Position numbers and translations under genes: made by a program
Notes under the pieces: generated by a model
The model's input: only the letters and a program-made list of their open reading frames with translations
Told to the model about the DNA's origin: nothing
The model's database searches: none
Origin: Ceratobasidium sp. AG-K
Taxonomy: Eukaryota; Basidiomycota; Agaricomycetes; Cantharellales; Ceratobasidiaceae
Direction of reading: 5' to 3'
Length of the DNA: 64,000 nt
NCBI GenBank assembly: GCA_037039685.1
Contig: JAWNGF010000005.1
Span: 1,054,001-1,118,000 of the forward strand
Shown: piece after piece, positions 51,086-64,000 of the stretch
Position numbering within the stretch: position 1 is the stretch's first letter
Layout of the letters: each line of letters opens with the position of its first letter

Positions 51086-52449
51086 AAAGAGTGGACATTT
51101 AAACTACAACTGTGAATCGCGTTCCGCCTTTTATTGGTAACTAAACCTGATTCAAACACTACCACTATTGCAGAAAGCAGCTGGTTATGCCCGTGGCTCG
51201 TTCTATGCGTTTCGGCCACAGAGCATGCCTGGGCGTATGTTTCGTCCGTTGAAAACGAATGGTCGCCAGTAGGATCTAGTCTGAAACCACCGCTGACGCC
51301 CCTGTGTATCGACGATCGCGCTGGTTGCTCTCAATTCGATAACTGGAACTAGGAGATTGAAACTGCTGCAAGTCAGAGGGTGTCACGCGAGTAACCACTT
51401 GAAAACCAACAAATCTGCGCGTTCTCAAGCTGACGTATATTCTGGTTGTAACACAAAAATTTAGTTATAGAAGACTGTCGAGTCTTGAGAGCGTTAGCGC
51501 ATTGAGCACCCTCAGGCTCAATTATAACGTATTCCATATAGCCATCACTATACAGTCCCAGTCCAGCTCGAGATGTCAAACGAAAAGGGTCCGATCCAAG
51601 GTAACTTAAGGGTCCCTGTTATATTTTGTACAGCCCGGCGACAGGAACTCATTCAATATCCTTGCGGGCACCCGTTCTGTTCGACAGCTCGTGCTGGGTC
51701 GGCCTCTGTATAAACATAGTCATGTAGGATGCACCAAAATTGAGGGTGCTCATCGATTACAAGAGTAGATTACAGCACGCAACGTCTCGATAATTCGCTT
51801 CCGCTCAATTTGGATTCCTTTGCGTCGGACCACTTGCACCTAAGTCACCGTTAGAATGACTCGACCCAGACTCCGTGGAAGAGTACCTACTTTGGAGGGT
51901 TTGTCGCTCGCACTCACATCGCCCGTAGTGTCCTGCATCCTGCAACATGTCAAAAATTAACAAGGGAAAGGTGGACGGTAGGTTCAGCTTCGGTACTCAT
52001 CTGGCAAATAGCGGCTGTGCTTCGACGCACCATCTGGCTGAACGCACGTCACAATTCCGGTTCCGTCAATCCCTAGTTCCGTAAACCAATCATCTACGTG
52101 TGCCTGTGGCATTTACAATGCTCGTGGCCCTGTGCAACCAACTCGAGGCGCATGGGAGCGCTAATCTGCATAGCCAAGCCAAAGATATTTGGATCCGACA
52201 GCCAAATTAAGCATGAGTCATGACATCTGTCGACGTAGCTCAAAGACTAGGCAGTGTTGGGGAAGTCTTGGACGTCATGTGTGAGGGGAACGGGTCCTTT
52301 TTCACTTGAGCCAGCCTGAAGCTCCGAATCAAACACCCCTATCGTGAACGCTATCGCGCTAGTTCGAGATTTCGTGGGCACCGAAATCCTGACTTTTTTG
52401 GGCTATAAGAGCCGGGTGCTAGGCCATAGATTCGACAACTTTACTCACG
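51086..52449. other. Intergenic region
   Basis: 1.36 kb between Cys-rich copies 2 and 3. Short frames show no signal. The promoter of copy 3 lies at the right end. Confidence 0.5.
52404..52411 (+). promoter_or_regulatory. TATA box of Cys-rich copy 3
   Basis: TATAAGAG about 40-45 bp before the ATG at 52450, the right distance for a core promoter with a short leader. Confidence 0.45.
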
Positions 52450-52903
52450 ATGAAGCGCTTCGGGCTCTACACTCCCTCGACATTCGTACTTATCCTACTC
52501 GCTAGCGGATTCAGTTCCATCAAGGCTGGTGTCCTCCCTCGTGGGGACTCTGGATCTACGGGCGGACAATCGGCCGGTATTGGCCGCTCAGCAAATACTA
52601 CCAACGCACAAGAACGGCGGGCTTGCCCGCCAGGCTACGGAGCGTGCCCAAATGGCATAGATTGCGGACCTATTGGTGGGTGGTGCTGCGCGAGCGGTGG
52701 AACATGTGGACCAGGGTCAGTATCTACCCAGGCTGACTGTTCATGGAGCTAATGAAGCTGATACTAGATACTACTGTGCACCGGATCGCTGCTGCCGAGA
52801 CGATGTCCTACCTGCCATTTGCATGAGCGGTCCACCTCCCTCTAGTTGCACGACGGCCGATCAGATCCCGTGTCCCGGTACTGGGGTTTGTTGCCGTGAG
52901 TAG
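52450..52903 (+). CDS. Cysteine-rich secreted protein, copy 3 (short form)
   Basis: Signal peptide MKRFGLYTPSTFVLILLASGFSSIKAG; a probable Arg-processing site (LPRGD); then CPPGYGACPNGIDCGPIGGWCC and, after an intron, YYCAPDRCCRDD, SCTTADQIPCPGTGVCC. The Cys pattern is related to copies 1 and 2. The frame ends CRE-TGA exactly where copies 1 and 2 splice (CC/GTGAGT) to the stalk exon. No Ser/Thr stalk or GPI tail is evident downstream. If the donor is unused the product is a small soluble secreted protein of about 115-120 residues; otherwise later exons have been missed. Effector-like in size and Cys content, which is inference only. Confidence 0.6.
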
Positions 52904-54213
52904 CCACTTTTCCAGCTTCACTGGGCTACATGGCTGATTATTGAGTATCGATCCGGATAGTTCCCGGTTCGATATGTACCGGAGACATCTTTTATCCCTG
53001 TATATGAAAGCTGGCGGAAACTCAAGCGAGCAAGTGAGTAAATGTCGCTTGAATTGACATAGTTCGAGACAGCTGATCTACTTTTGTGTTCAGTATTACC
53101 AAGTAATAAATAATATGCCAACAACATTGTGGAGTCGCATGAGAGGTTTCGACTCAATGTATGCTTTTGTCTGTGTATTTCACATCATGAGGTATCAATT
53201 TTGTTTATCCGAGGCGTGATGTAATTTCTCGATTTTCCGGGCCTCACTTTCTCGTGAATCCACATGATAAATCTCACGCATGCAAGGCAAGTTGGCAAAT
53301 ATTGCCCGAGGCCTGCCTCATTGGTGGATAAAGTCACAGAGGAAATCACTTCAGTTATCCGCATACGCGCAAGGTTTAAAAGAGCGCCCAGTGCTTGACA
53401 TGGATGTATGCGCCGGGATACCCGCCACGATGAACAATAAGAGGCCTATACGACTGCTTTAGCAATCCGGTGGATAATTCCAGCAAGCCATCTGAAGTCC
53501 CAGACAGCAAAAAATACTCTCAGCCATGCTACAAGTGCAATCAAACACTTCTAAGCAAGTTAGGATTTCAACTTGAACCTTATTCTAAAACCGAGGTTAC
53601 AGCATATGTGCATTCCGAGTTTTCAACCACCCGCAGATGGAACGTGACAGCTTTTGACGCAATATTCACTAGCCCAGGCATTATACAACGAGAGAAGCCA
53701 AAAAGCATAATCCTTGCAGCGAGGCAATGGCCAAACGGGCTCAAGCGAATGGTGATTGCCGTTCAACTTTAGAAATTTAGTCGGTCACTTGGAATCTAAT
53801 TGGATGCATTCATTATACTTTTTGTCCAGAGTCAAGTGTGAGGTATCGTGACAAGTGCCTATACGTTTGTGTTGCAAGTGGAGGTCAAGTACCGGCGGGG
53901 TAAAGCCTCGTGTGGATGGTAGGCTATAAAAGCAGGTGGGATTTTGATTCGAAGGTAGTAGCCTATCTCCCTCCCTCCGTCATCAACTTGACTCTCTGTG
54001 GTACATGGTATTTCCTCACGGTTATGGTGCGCACCATTAGTCATCACATGGTCTGGCGCACACCTTCATGCGCCAACCACGATCAATATACACCGACGTC
54101 TGCGCGTATTATTTCTGTCCCACCCTCCGTTCCTGTCGTCATTGTCGACAGGATTGGCCACCCATTCGTGAGTCCACTTGGGGCTCCCAGTGGTGTTGGT
54201 GCCTAGTTGTCAA
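52904..54213. other. Intergenic region
   Basis: 1.3 kb with frames at 53280-53772 that resemble nothing known. The TATA box and leader of copy 4 lie at the right side. Confidence 0.5.
53925..53932 (+). promoter_or_regulatory. TATA box upstream of Cys-rich copy 4
   Basis: TATAAAAG, a consensus TATA box, but about 280 bp before the ATG at 54214. It implies a long leader or an unrecognised first exon. Confidence 0.4.
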
Positions 54214-54745
54214 ATGAAGATATATGCGCGATCTACCACGAAGTTCGCTATCACTGCCTTGTTCGTTTTGGCTTGTGTGTTCAACCCAGCCGAAGCTAGC
54301 GTACTACCCTACACGGACTCTGGACTCGCAGGTGCACTCGTAGCACGGAGCTCTCACCCTAGCGGACTGTCTCTTGCGGTCTGGAGCGGGACACAACCCG
54401 AGCGACAGGGTTGCCAAACTGGGGAAACGTTCTTTCCCGACGGTATACATTGCGCACCTCAAGGAGCGACGTGCTGTTTCAACGGGGCGGGTGCACAGCC
54501 GGGTGAGTGGCTGGCCCATTGGGCTCGGGTGTACTGACTGGACAAGGTATTGTTGCGTTATCGATGGTTGACCAGATCAAGTGCGTACTGGGAGCCCCAT
54601 GGGTTGTACAACGAGTGATCAGATCGCCTGTCCGAACACCAAATTTTGTTGTCGTGAGTGGTCTTTAGTTTGACTCTAAAGTTGGGTGTTTGTGTTAATA
54701 AGCTGCCTGGTACGACATGTCCCAGTGATCTCGGGAGCCTGAACA
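54214..54745 (+). pseudogene. Cysteine-rich secreted protein, copy 4 (probably disabled)
   Basis: Signal peptide MKIYARSTTKFAITALFVLACVFNPAEAS, then QPERQGCQTGETFFPDGIHCAPQGATCC, related to copy 3. After the intron the frame reads YCCVIDG-TGA-PDQ where copy 3 has APDRCCRDD, so a Cys position has become a stop. Sequence beyond the stop still aligns (GCTTSDQIACPNTKFCC) and is followed by a donor like those of the paralogues. The next acceptor near 54697 joins one base out of frame with GTTCPSD. Two faults make it a likely pseudogene, or a truncated secreted peptide of about 100 residues. Confidence 0.6.
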
Positions 54746-55142
54746 ATCGTAAGTATCACGAGTTGGCTCACAAATAGTGTGTCGTAATTAACGAAATTCT
54801 CCTACCCGGGTGCTGATGACCAAGGTGTTGCTCTTGAATGAAACTTCTTGGGATACGACTGTTGTCTCTAGTGTGGAGTTGCTCAATAGCAGCGTGACCG
54901 AGATTGCTCCTGCATGAGTATCCTCGCCACCTGATCAACAACCCTGAGATGGGTGGCGATGCCTGAGAATATACCATATTTGTGCGACCAATGCATCCAG
55001 CGGCAAGGACCGACAGGCGAGGGATTGCAAGGTGGAGGCGTGGGGAGGACCGGACTTGATGTGCTGACTAAGCGATGGACGATAGCAACGCGAGTTCCCA
55101 CTACTTATACCCGACGACACTAGACGGAATCTGCAACTAACC
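54746..55142. other. Spacer before the Sch9-like kinase
   Basis: About 400 bp with no gene seen; holds the kinase promoter and perhaps decayed last exons of Cys-rich copy 4. Confidence 0.4.
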
Positions 55143-57980
<2,838 letters not shown>

Positions 57981-58118
57981 TCCGGGTGGACTAGATGATC
58001 TACCGTTATATATTGTCTGGGTGTTGTCGCAGCGAGAATGTTGACAACTGTGTATCATTGCTTTTTCTTGTTTGAATGGAATAGCTTGAATCGAACATTC
58101 ATATTATTCAGATACATG

Positions 58119-60108
58119 TCATAAACGGGCAAAGATCCTTGGTTCGCGCTTGAACCGGGCTGTGCGTGCATCGTTAGTTTCGGGTCTTTTTGCGGCGCAT
58201 ATACTTACCATACAACACACACACCATCCCCACAAACTGCACGACCCCACTGTACCCAGCCAACACATGCCAGTTGCGCCCCGAGCTACCGAGTATGAGC
58301 CCCCCGAGCGGTGGGCCACTCAGGGCGCCTGATCCCCATTCAGCCTCGCGCATGGTCTCGGTCGAAAAGCTTACCTGGGAGACTTGCCAAATTGAGCAAC
58401 CCCGTGAGCGTCGCGAGATTTTGGGTCCCGTAGAGCGTGGCGGCCACGGGCGTAGTTAAACTGACGTAGCACGGCCCCGTTAGTCCGAATATAATCCTGA
58501 TCCGATCGTCAACACGTTGTTCACAGCGCGCGCGCGACCTACGAAAAGACGATGACTCCCGCGTAGCTCTCGGTCGTTAGATTCCAGAGTACAGCTTGAC
58601 TGAATGCGCTTATGGTCGAGGTGAGGATAAACGCATTGATGAATCCGATCTTGTCTGCGGCGAGTCCGACGGCCGTGCGTCCGATGGCGCTCGAAAAGTT
58701 CATGACCGAGATGGGCAGACTCGAGATCTGTTGCGAATGGTGAGGATGTTTTTCTCGGGTGTAGACGGAAATAAAGATGAACGGGTTCATGTAGCCTCTA
58801 AATTACAGTTAATTAAACTCTAACGTAGACAAATTCTCTCACAAGACAAAGAGCGACAGGGCGGACCAAAAGCTCCAGAACGTCGGGTCTTTGAGGTAGG
58901 TAAGATTTACCCATTGGATTTGGCGGCGGCTAGTTTCGGTCCGTGAGGAGGGGAAGCGGGTCTTGATCAAGAGGACACCCGAGCAGCATTATTGCGCCTT
59001 GGACAAACGAATAGATCAGGAGAGTTTTGTGTAGGCGTAGGTGCGTAAGCATGGCCTGTAGTTGCTTTTAGTTGGAGTACATCACGCCATTGCAGGGCTT
59101 ACCGGAACGATGAGCGAGGAAACAGCTCCTCCTAGGGCCGCGCCAGCAATGACAATGCCTGTAGCGAGACCCCGGCGCCTTTTGAACCATTGGGAGGGGA
59201 TGGCAAACACCATGGGTAGTGTCAGGCCGCATCCTATCCCTTGCAGGACACCCTGCGAGTCTTTGTTCAGCGCTATCCCAACTCAAAATGCGGAAGGCTC
59301 ACCTGGGTCAGTAATATTGACCAGTATTGCTCGCACCAAGCGGATGAGAATTGGCCAATAAAGACAATGATGCAGCCGGAAACTATAAAGCGCTAGGAGC
59401 CAGGTCAATACATGAGTTGCCACTGTTTGAAGCCCATACTTTATACCCGCTGAAAAACGCTACACGTTAGTATCTCGACTGTCTGGCGCATTCAACACAT
59501 ACAACCGGTCACCGAGTTTCCCAGCAACAAACGCAACAATTGCCATCATCTGTTTCAGCCATCCAAACTGTGAGCTCCGAATAAAACGTATGTTCAGGCA
59601 TACCGTATTCTGAATGGCCCCAATCACGCTGATAGTCGCATCTGGGCTGTTGCGGAGTAGGTGGGCGGAGTGATACGCTTGAAATACTCCCCAAGATAGA
59701 CTAGCGATGTTTATCAGGGTCTGAACTGGTAATCAATCAATCGGCTCACTTCCAGCCTATCGAAATAGTTTCATCGTTGGGGACTGCCGAGTGGGTAGAA
59801 AAGTCATACTCACCTACGGTTGGCGCACCTATCAGAAAACACCCGGCGACGACCGACCATCCTAACCAGTCGCCTTCGACAAATTCGCCCTCGTCATGAG
59901 CGATTTCAGCAGGGAGAATCGTTGGCCCAATGACGTGAATCGAGGCTAGATTGTCGACAGAAATCCGTTTCTCGTCAAGGTCGTGGTCTGTGCCCGCGCT
60001 GCCACCGATGCTGGAGGGTCTGTCTTTGGGCTGATTGGCGCGCCCAGAAAGGTATTGGGCTTCATGGCTGATTTTGTACTCTTGAGCAGCACGTTTTTCG
60101 ACGTCCAT
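58119..60108 (-). CDS. MFS transporter, monocarboxylate-porter type, copy 4
   Basis: Relative of the three tandem MFS genes 25 kb away, in inverse orientation. Start MDVEKRAAQEYK; N-terminus ends EGEFVEGDWLGWSVVAGC; helices include SWGVFQAYHSAH, GKLGDRFGYKRFIVSGC, GCGLTLPMVFAIPSQWFKRRRGLATGI, LLIYSFVQGAIMLLG; end ARFKREPRIFARL-TGA. It shares both micro-exons: GCTGGAA (59756-59750) and CGGGTATAAA (59449-59440). The donor that is damaged in copies 2 and 3 is intact here (CCCAG/GTGAGC). One frame slip occurs in helix 6 at a GGG run (58978-58980): removing one G gives LLIKTRFP, as in the paralogues. I take this as a sequence error. Otherwise complete. Substrate unknown. Confidence 0.8.
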
Positions 60109-61557
60109 TGGAGCGAGACGAGATTGGACTCTGAGACAGGGAGCGAGGGTTATATAAAATTAGGCTGAAAAGATAAAACCAGCGGTAACAATGTTTCCAA
60201 TTTAAGGACATACCTCCACATGCGAGACCTCGTGTTTTGTATTGAACGGCACGGGCACCTTGAGTCGTTTACATATATCTGAACCCGAGCTGATGGCTCA
60301 ACGATAAAATAGACGTGTATGACACATATATAAGTAGACAGCGAGCCTTTTATGTACTAGTGAACATAATTCAAAGCGCTCCTTGACAGTCCTCAGAATC
60401 AGTCCCTGAAATCTTTTGATCGATACGTGACCTAAACCGACTTGTAGCCACTCAACCCAATACGCATTCCTACCCTGTTCTACATCATTACTACCCTTCA
60501 AGTCGGCGATTATCTCAGTGTACGTTCGTCAAAATGTGGCGAAGCTGGCGATTCTGCGGCGCGTGCCGCCCCATGATGCAAATGAGCGCACCAAGTTCAA
60601 ACCTGCGTTTCGGTCATTTTTAGGATTAGCATAGCATTGGTTCACGTCTCTGGGGATGTGTAGGTTCTTTTAGTTTTCTGGGGTTCACGTTTTATCGATC
60701 TCATGTCCATCGAGTCGAGACTCGCGCTTATCCAACAATCGTAGATCCCCACTGGTGAGCGCGTGCCTAAGCTGTACAAAGCAGGTAATATTGGAAGTCT
60801 ATCTGCGTTGACTATCCGGCAACGAAGGGCCTAAAACTGGTCCGTCATAATAGTGGCGTCAAGAAGCCAAAAACTGGCGATTGATTGTTTGTCTAAGACA
60901 ATTCGAGTTAGAAAGCCTCGGCGGGGCTATTTCGGGCAATTAACGGCATATATGAGAACGCCTAGTGAATTTCAGCCTTGTTGGGGGCCGTACAAGTGAT
61001 TTTTGATAGCTCCAATGACATCATGAACGTACTCGAGCGGTAGACCCACCCAAATTACACAAAACGAGCCGATGATTGTGCCTCCAGCTCGTAGGCGATG
61101 TCATACACCTTACAGATTCAGATATAGCTCCCGGGAATAATGTGAATTCTATGGCTCCTACTATATTCCGCTCGTACGCTTGAATGTTGGGATCGTTTGG
61201 GACGCTTTCCGATTTGACAAGAGGCTAAACCCATGACGCATACACTCATTGAAACTCGTCATCATAACGCTAAAGGTTATTGCGTAGGTGCAAGAGGGTT
61301 GATGTACTGAACGATGGGAGATCCCCCTGCCCATATACCCAATCCAGTAATTTTCTACGTTTCGTAACCAAATCCACTAGCACTGGTAGCTGGCGCGCCT
61401 TCGTGGGATTTGAAGGTTACATCTGAGATGACACCTGTTACCGTGACAGTAAGTCCGGCTAACCGGCTAATGATACTTCCATATCGGGTTTTATTATTAT
61501 TTCATATTTCATATGTGCGTTGTGATTTTCTTGACCTCGACCTCTTACAGTCCAGCC
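60109..61557. other. Intergenic region
   Basis: 1.45 kb between the divergent MFS-4 and Old Yellow Enzyme genes, holding both promoters. Only short frames such as 60298-60501; no domain or repeat recognised. Confidence 0.5.
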
Positions 61558-63034
61558 ATGTCTACGCGAGCCGGAGCTTCCAAGCTATTCTCTCCACTTC
61601 AGATTGGAGATATGAAGCTGTCTCATCGTGTTATTATGGCACCCCTCACTCGTAATCGTGCAGATAAGGACCACGTTCACCATGATATTGCAGTCACGTA
61701 CTATGGTCAACGCGCCGAGACTCCTGGAACACTTCTCATTAGTGAGGCGACTTTTATCGCTTCCGAGGCAGGAGGGTTTGACCACGTACCTGGTATTTGG
61801 AATGACCAGCAGATTGCTGCTTGGAGGAAGGCAAGCTGCCCAAGAATGGTGTTTGTTTGAAGTATTAATGCGACTGTCCATATAGATTGCAGATGCTGTC
61901 CATGCCAGAGGATCGTATATCTTCATGCAACTTTGGGCACTCGGGCGTGCCGCGGAGCCCGAGGTATTGAAAGAAGGACGGGCATCCTTATGTTTCATCG
62001 TCAGCCTCGGTGCTTGAACGGAAAGGTTACCCGAACGTCCCTCCGAAAGAGCTCAGCAAAGCTGAAATTCAGAGGTATACCGGTCTCTACTCGCAAGCAG
62101 CCAAGAATGCTGTGTTTGGGGCTGGGTTCGATGGCGTCGAAATTCATGGAGCCAAGTGGGTAGTCAGAGCTAAACTCAACGTTTTGATCTAAACCAGAGA
62201 GCCTACGCAGTGGCTATCTCATTGACCAATTCACTCAAGATACCTGTAACCAACGGATAGATGAATACGGGGGAAGTATTGAGAATCGTAGCCGGTTTGC
62301 TTTGGAAGTGGTCGATGCGGTCACCAAGGCTGTGGGAGAGAGGCGAACCGGCATTAGGTTCTCGCCATGGGGCAAGTTCCAAGGTGAGTGGATAATCATT
62401 AAAAAAAGGAAATTCAAACATCGTAAACGTCAATTGATAGGAATGCGAATGAAGAATCCAATACCGACCTTTGCATATCTGGTGTCGGAAATTGGCCAAC
62501 GGTATCCGGGGCTTGCATACGTGCATTTCGTTGAACCGGTAGTTTCAGGCGCCAGCGATGCAAAGGACCAAGCTCACGATGTTGGCTCTGCCACGGTATG
62601 TTCAGCCAATGTATGCGCCAACCAACCTTTCTAACTTGGTTACTAAGCCAAACACCAACAACTTTGCCCGTGCAATCTGGCAACCGCGCCCATTCTTGAG
62701 TGCTGGAGGCTACACATCAGAATCTGCACCTAAAGAGGCTGACGCAAGGATGTTGGCATCGTAATGGGTCGGTATTTTATCTCCAACGTAGGTTAAATCT
62801 TCCAAGGGGGCAAAATTACTCACTCGGACTTTGGTTGTAGCCCGATTTGCCTGAGAAACTTCGTCACGGGATTCCGCTGACGCCATACAATCGCAAGACG
62901 TTTTACTCAAAGGGACCTGAAGCTACCAAAGGATATATCGATTACCCTCGAGCTGAGTTGAAAAGGTAAGGCCCCAGCACTGTAATCATCTAACCGAGAG
63001 TGATACTACCCTTTTTTTATCCAGCAAACTGTGA
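61558..63034 (+). CDS. NADH:flavin oxidoreductase, Old Yellow Enzyme family
   Basis: An FMN-dependent ene-reductase of about 370 residues. Start [62 protein letters not shown] with the His/Asn substrate pair; [20 protein letters not shown]; phosphate-binding [19 protein letters not shown]. The end is ELKSKL-TGA. The first intron has a GC donor (AAG/GCAAGC..ATATAG). Two single-base slips break the frame: an extra A in AAA at 61970-61972 (before DGHPYVSSS) and one missing base near 62744 (before DVGIVMGRY). Both are in or next to short runs and look like sequence errors. It would reduce activated alkenes; the true substrate is unknown. Confidence 0.85.
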
Positions 63035-64000
63035 GCATGGAATCAGGTCTCGGTACTAAGGTAGTTATCGTTGGCTTGCGTCCGCGGAATTGAGGCGCAT
63101 AAAACTCCAAACTGTGCTTAGAATATGATAGAGTATATTGGCCGTGCGCTGATACACAAATTCGGACGAGGCCACACGCAAACGCTATGATTCCACGTGT
63201 GTACGGTAAATAACCGACGCGCCGCGCTCACAATGAATGATGTAATAATGCATGACTGCACAGCTCAGCTGCATGTTTTAGTTTGGTTGGGGCTGGTCTT
63301 AACCTGACCTGGATTACCTTACATGCGTTTACGTCGAGAACATTTCTGGTCAGCTTCCAGCTTGCATTGGAATCGACATATTGATATATAAAGGCACATC
63401 GAGCTTTCTGTTCCACAATCGATGCAAAGGTAGAATGAACCCTCGAAACCTGCGGCCCTATGCTTGTATCTAGCTGATTGCCTTTTTCTCGTTCGCTCTT
63501 CCAATTCAGCCTAATAATGCTTTAGAGGTTTCTGAGGTGAATACCTAATTATAGTTATTCGAGCCAAGCTCGGGCTCAACCGAATCGAAGCTTACCATCA
63601 CAAAGTCATGTTATTGGCTTGGCCATCTAAACGCCGGCTATTTGCCACATGGAGTGCAAATTCACCCGGACACCGACTTTCATGGTGCTTAGGACAATGC
63701 AGTAAGCTGGTTATAATGGTTTCATACAGACTGTGTTATAAAAAGCTGGTTGCAGATACTATACCCCTCTGGGTGCACAGCACTTACAGGATGTGTGCAG
63801 GCTCAAGCACTTGTTACAAAATTGTACAGGCAAATCTATAGGTTTGTTACAATTCTAACCCGGTCAGTTCTTATGCGACAAGGGACTTTATAGGCGCGTT
63901 TTGTAGGTACTGTACCACCCTACCCTAAGGCATTCAATATATAATTTATTCAGTCGATTCACTTGAGTCTTGAGTCAATCGGTCATACAGCGTGGTTTGT
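63035..64000. other. Right-edge region
   Basis: No gene recognised. Short frames at 63228-63504 (minus) and 63608-63841 (plus) have no family resemblance. Confidence 0.5.

Noticed and set aside
54550..54580. TGA in Cys-rich copy 4 as selenocysteine
   Set aside because: Dikarya lack the selenocysteine machinery as far as is known, and the same copy has another frame fault downstream.

Overview
This window is nuclear DNA from a filamentous basidiomycete, most likely an Agaricomycete close to Rhizoctonia/Ceratobasidiaceae (inference). The genes are cut by many short introns, mostly about 50-65 nt, with GT..AG ends and CTAAC/CTGAC-like branch sites. Gene content is typical of such fungi: a TKL-type kinase, a fused pentafunctional AROM enzyme, tandem F-box genes, a Zn2Cys6 regulator, monocarboxylate-type MFS transporters and clustered cysteine-rich secreted proteins. 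There are no prokaryotic operons, no CRISPR array and no recognisable intact transposon.

Layout. 1-15 kb: the tail of a class I glutamine amidotransferase; a kinase fused to armadillo repeats (500-4613, minus); an intron-containing tRNA-Ala(CGC); a small LOV-domain protein whose photoactive cysteine is a proline; a decayed repeat pair; and three tandem F-box genes, each broken in its own way. 15-26 kb: the AROM gene for the five central shikimate steps, a D-2-hydroxyacid dehydrogenase and, convergent with it, a Zn2Cys6 transcription factor. 28-35 kb: three tandem MFS transporters in a decay series (intact, one donor site lost, clear pseudogene). A fourth relative lies inverted at 58-60 kb. 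35-47 kb: a leucine-rich-repeat protein with a PP1-type SILK motif, two tandem SDR oxidoreductases and a MATE exporter. 47-55 kb: four tandem cysteine-rich secreted protein genes, two of them inside a duplicated 2-kb block that also carries the last codons of the MATE gene. 55-63 kb: a Sch9-like C2-AGC kinase, the fourth MFS gene and an Old Yellow Enzyme.

Together the right two thirds look like an accessory transport, redox and secretion region that grows by local tandem duplication and loses copies by point decay. The housekeeping anchors are AROM, the Sch9-like kinase, the LRR protein and the tRNA.

A caution on reading frames: AROM (twice), the Sch9-like kinase, the Old Yellow Enzyme (twice) and the fourth MFS gene each need a one-base correction, usually in or beside a short homopolymer. 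That pattern suggests assembly errors rather than pseudogenes. Nonsense codons, lost splice donors and internal deletions in the F-box, MFS-3 and Cys-rich-4 copies are separate and look real. Exon joins below were worked out by hand from splice signals, phase and family conservation.
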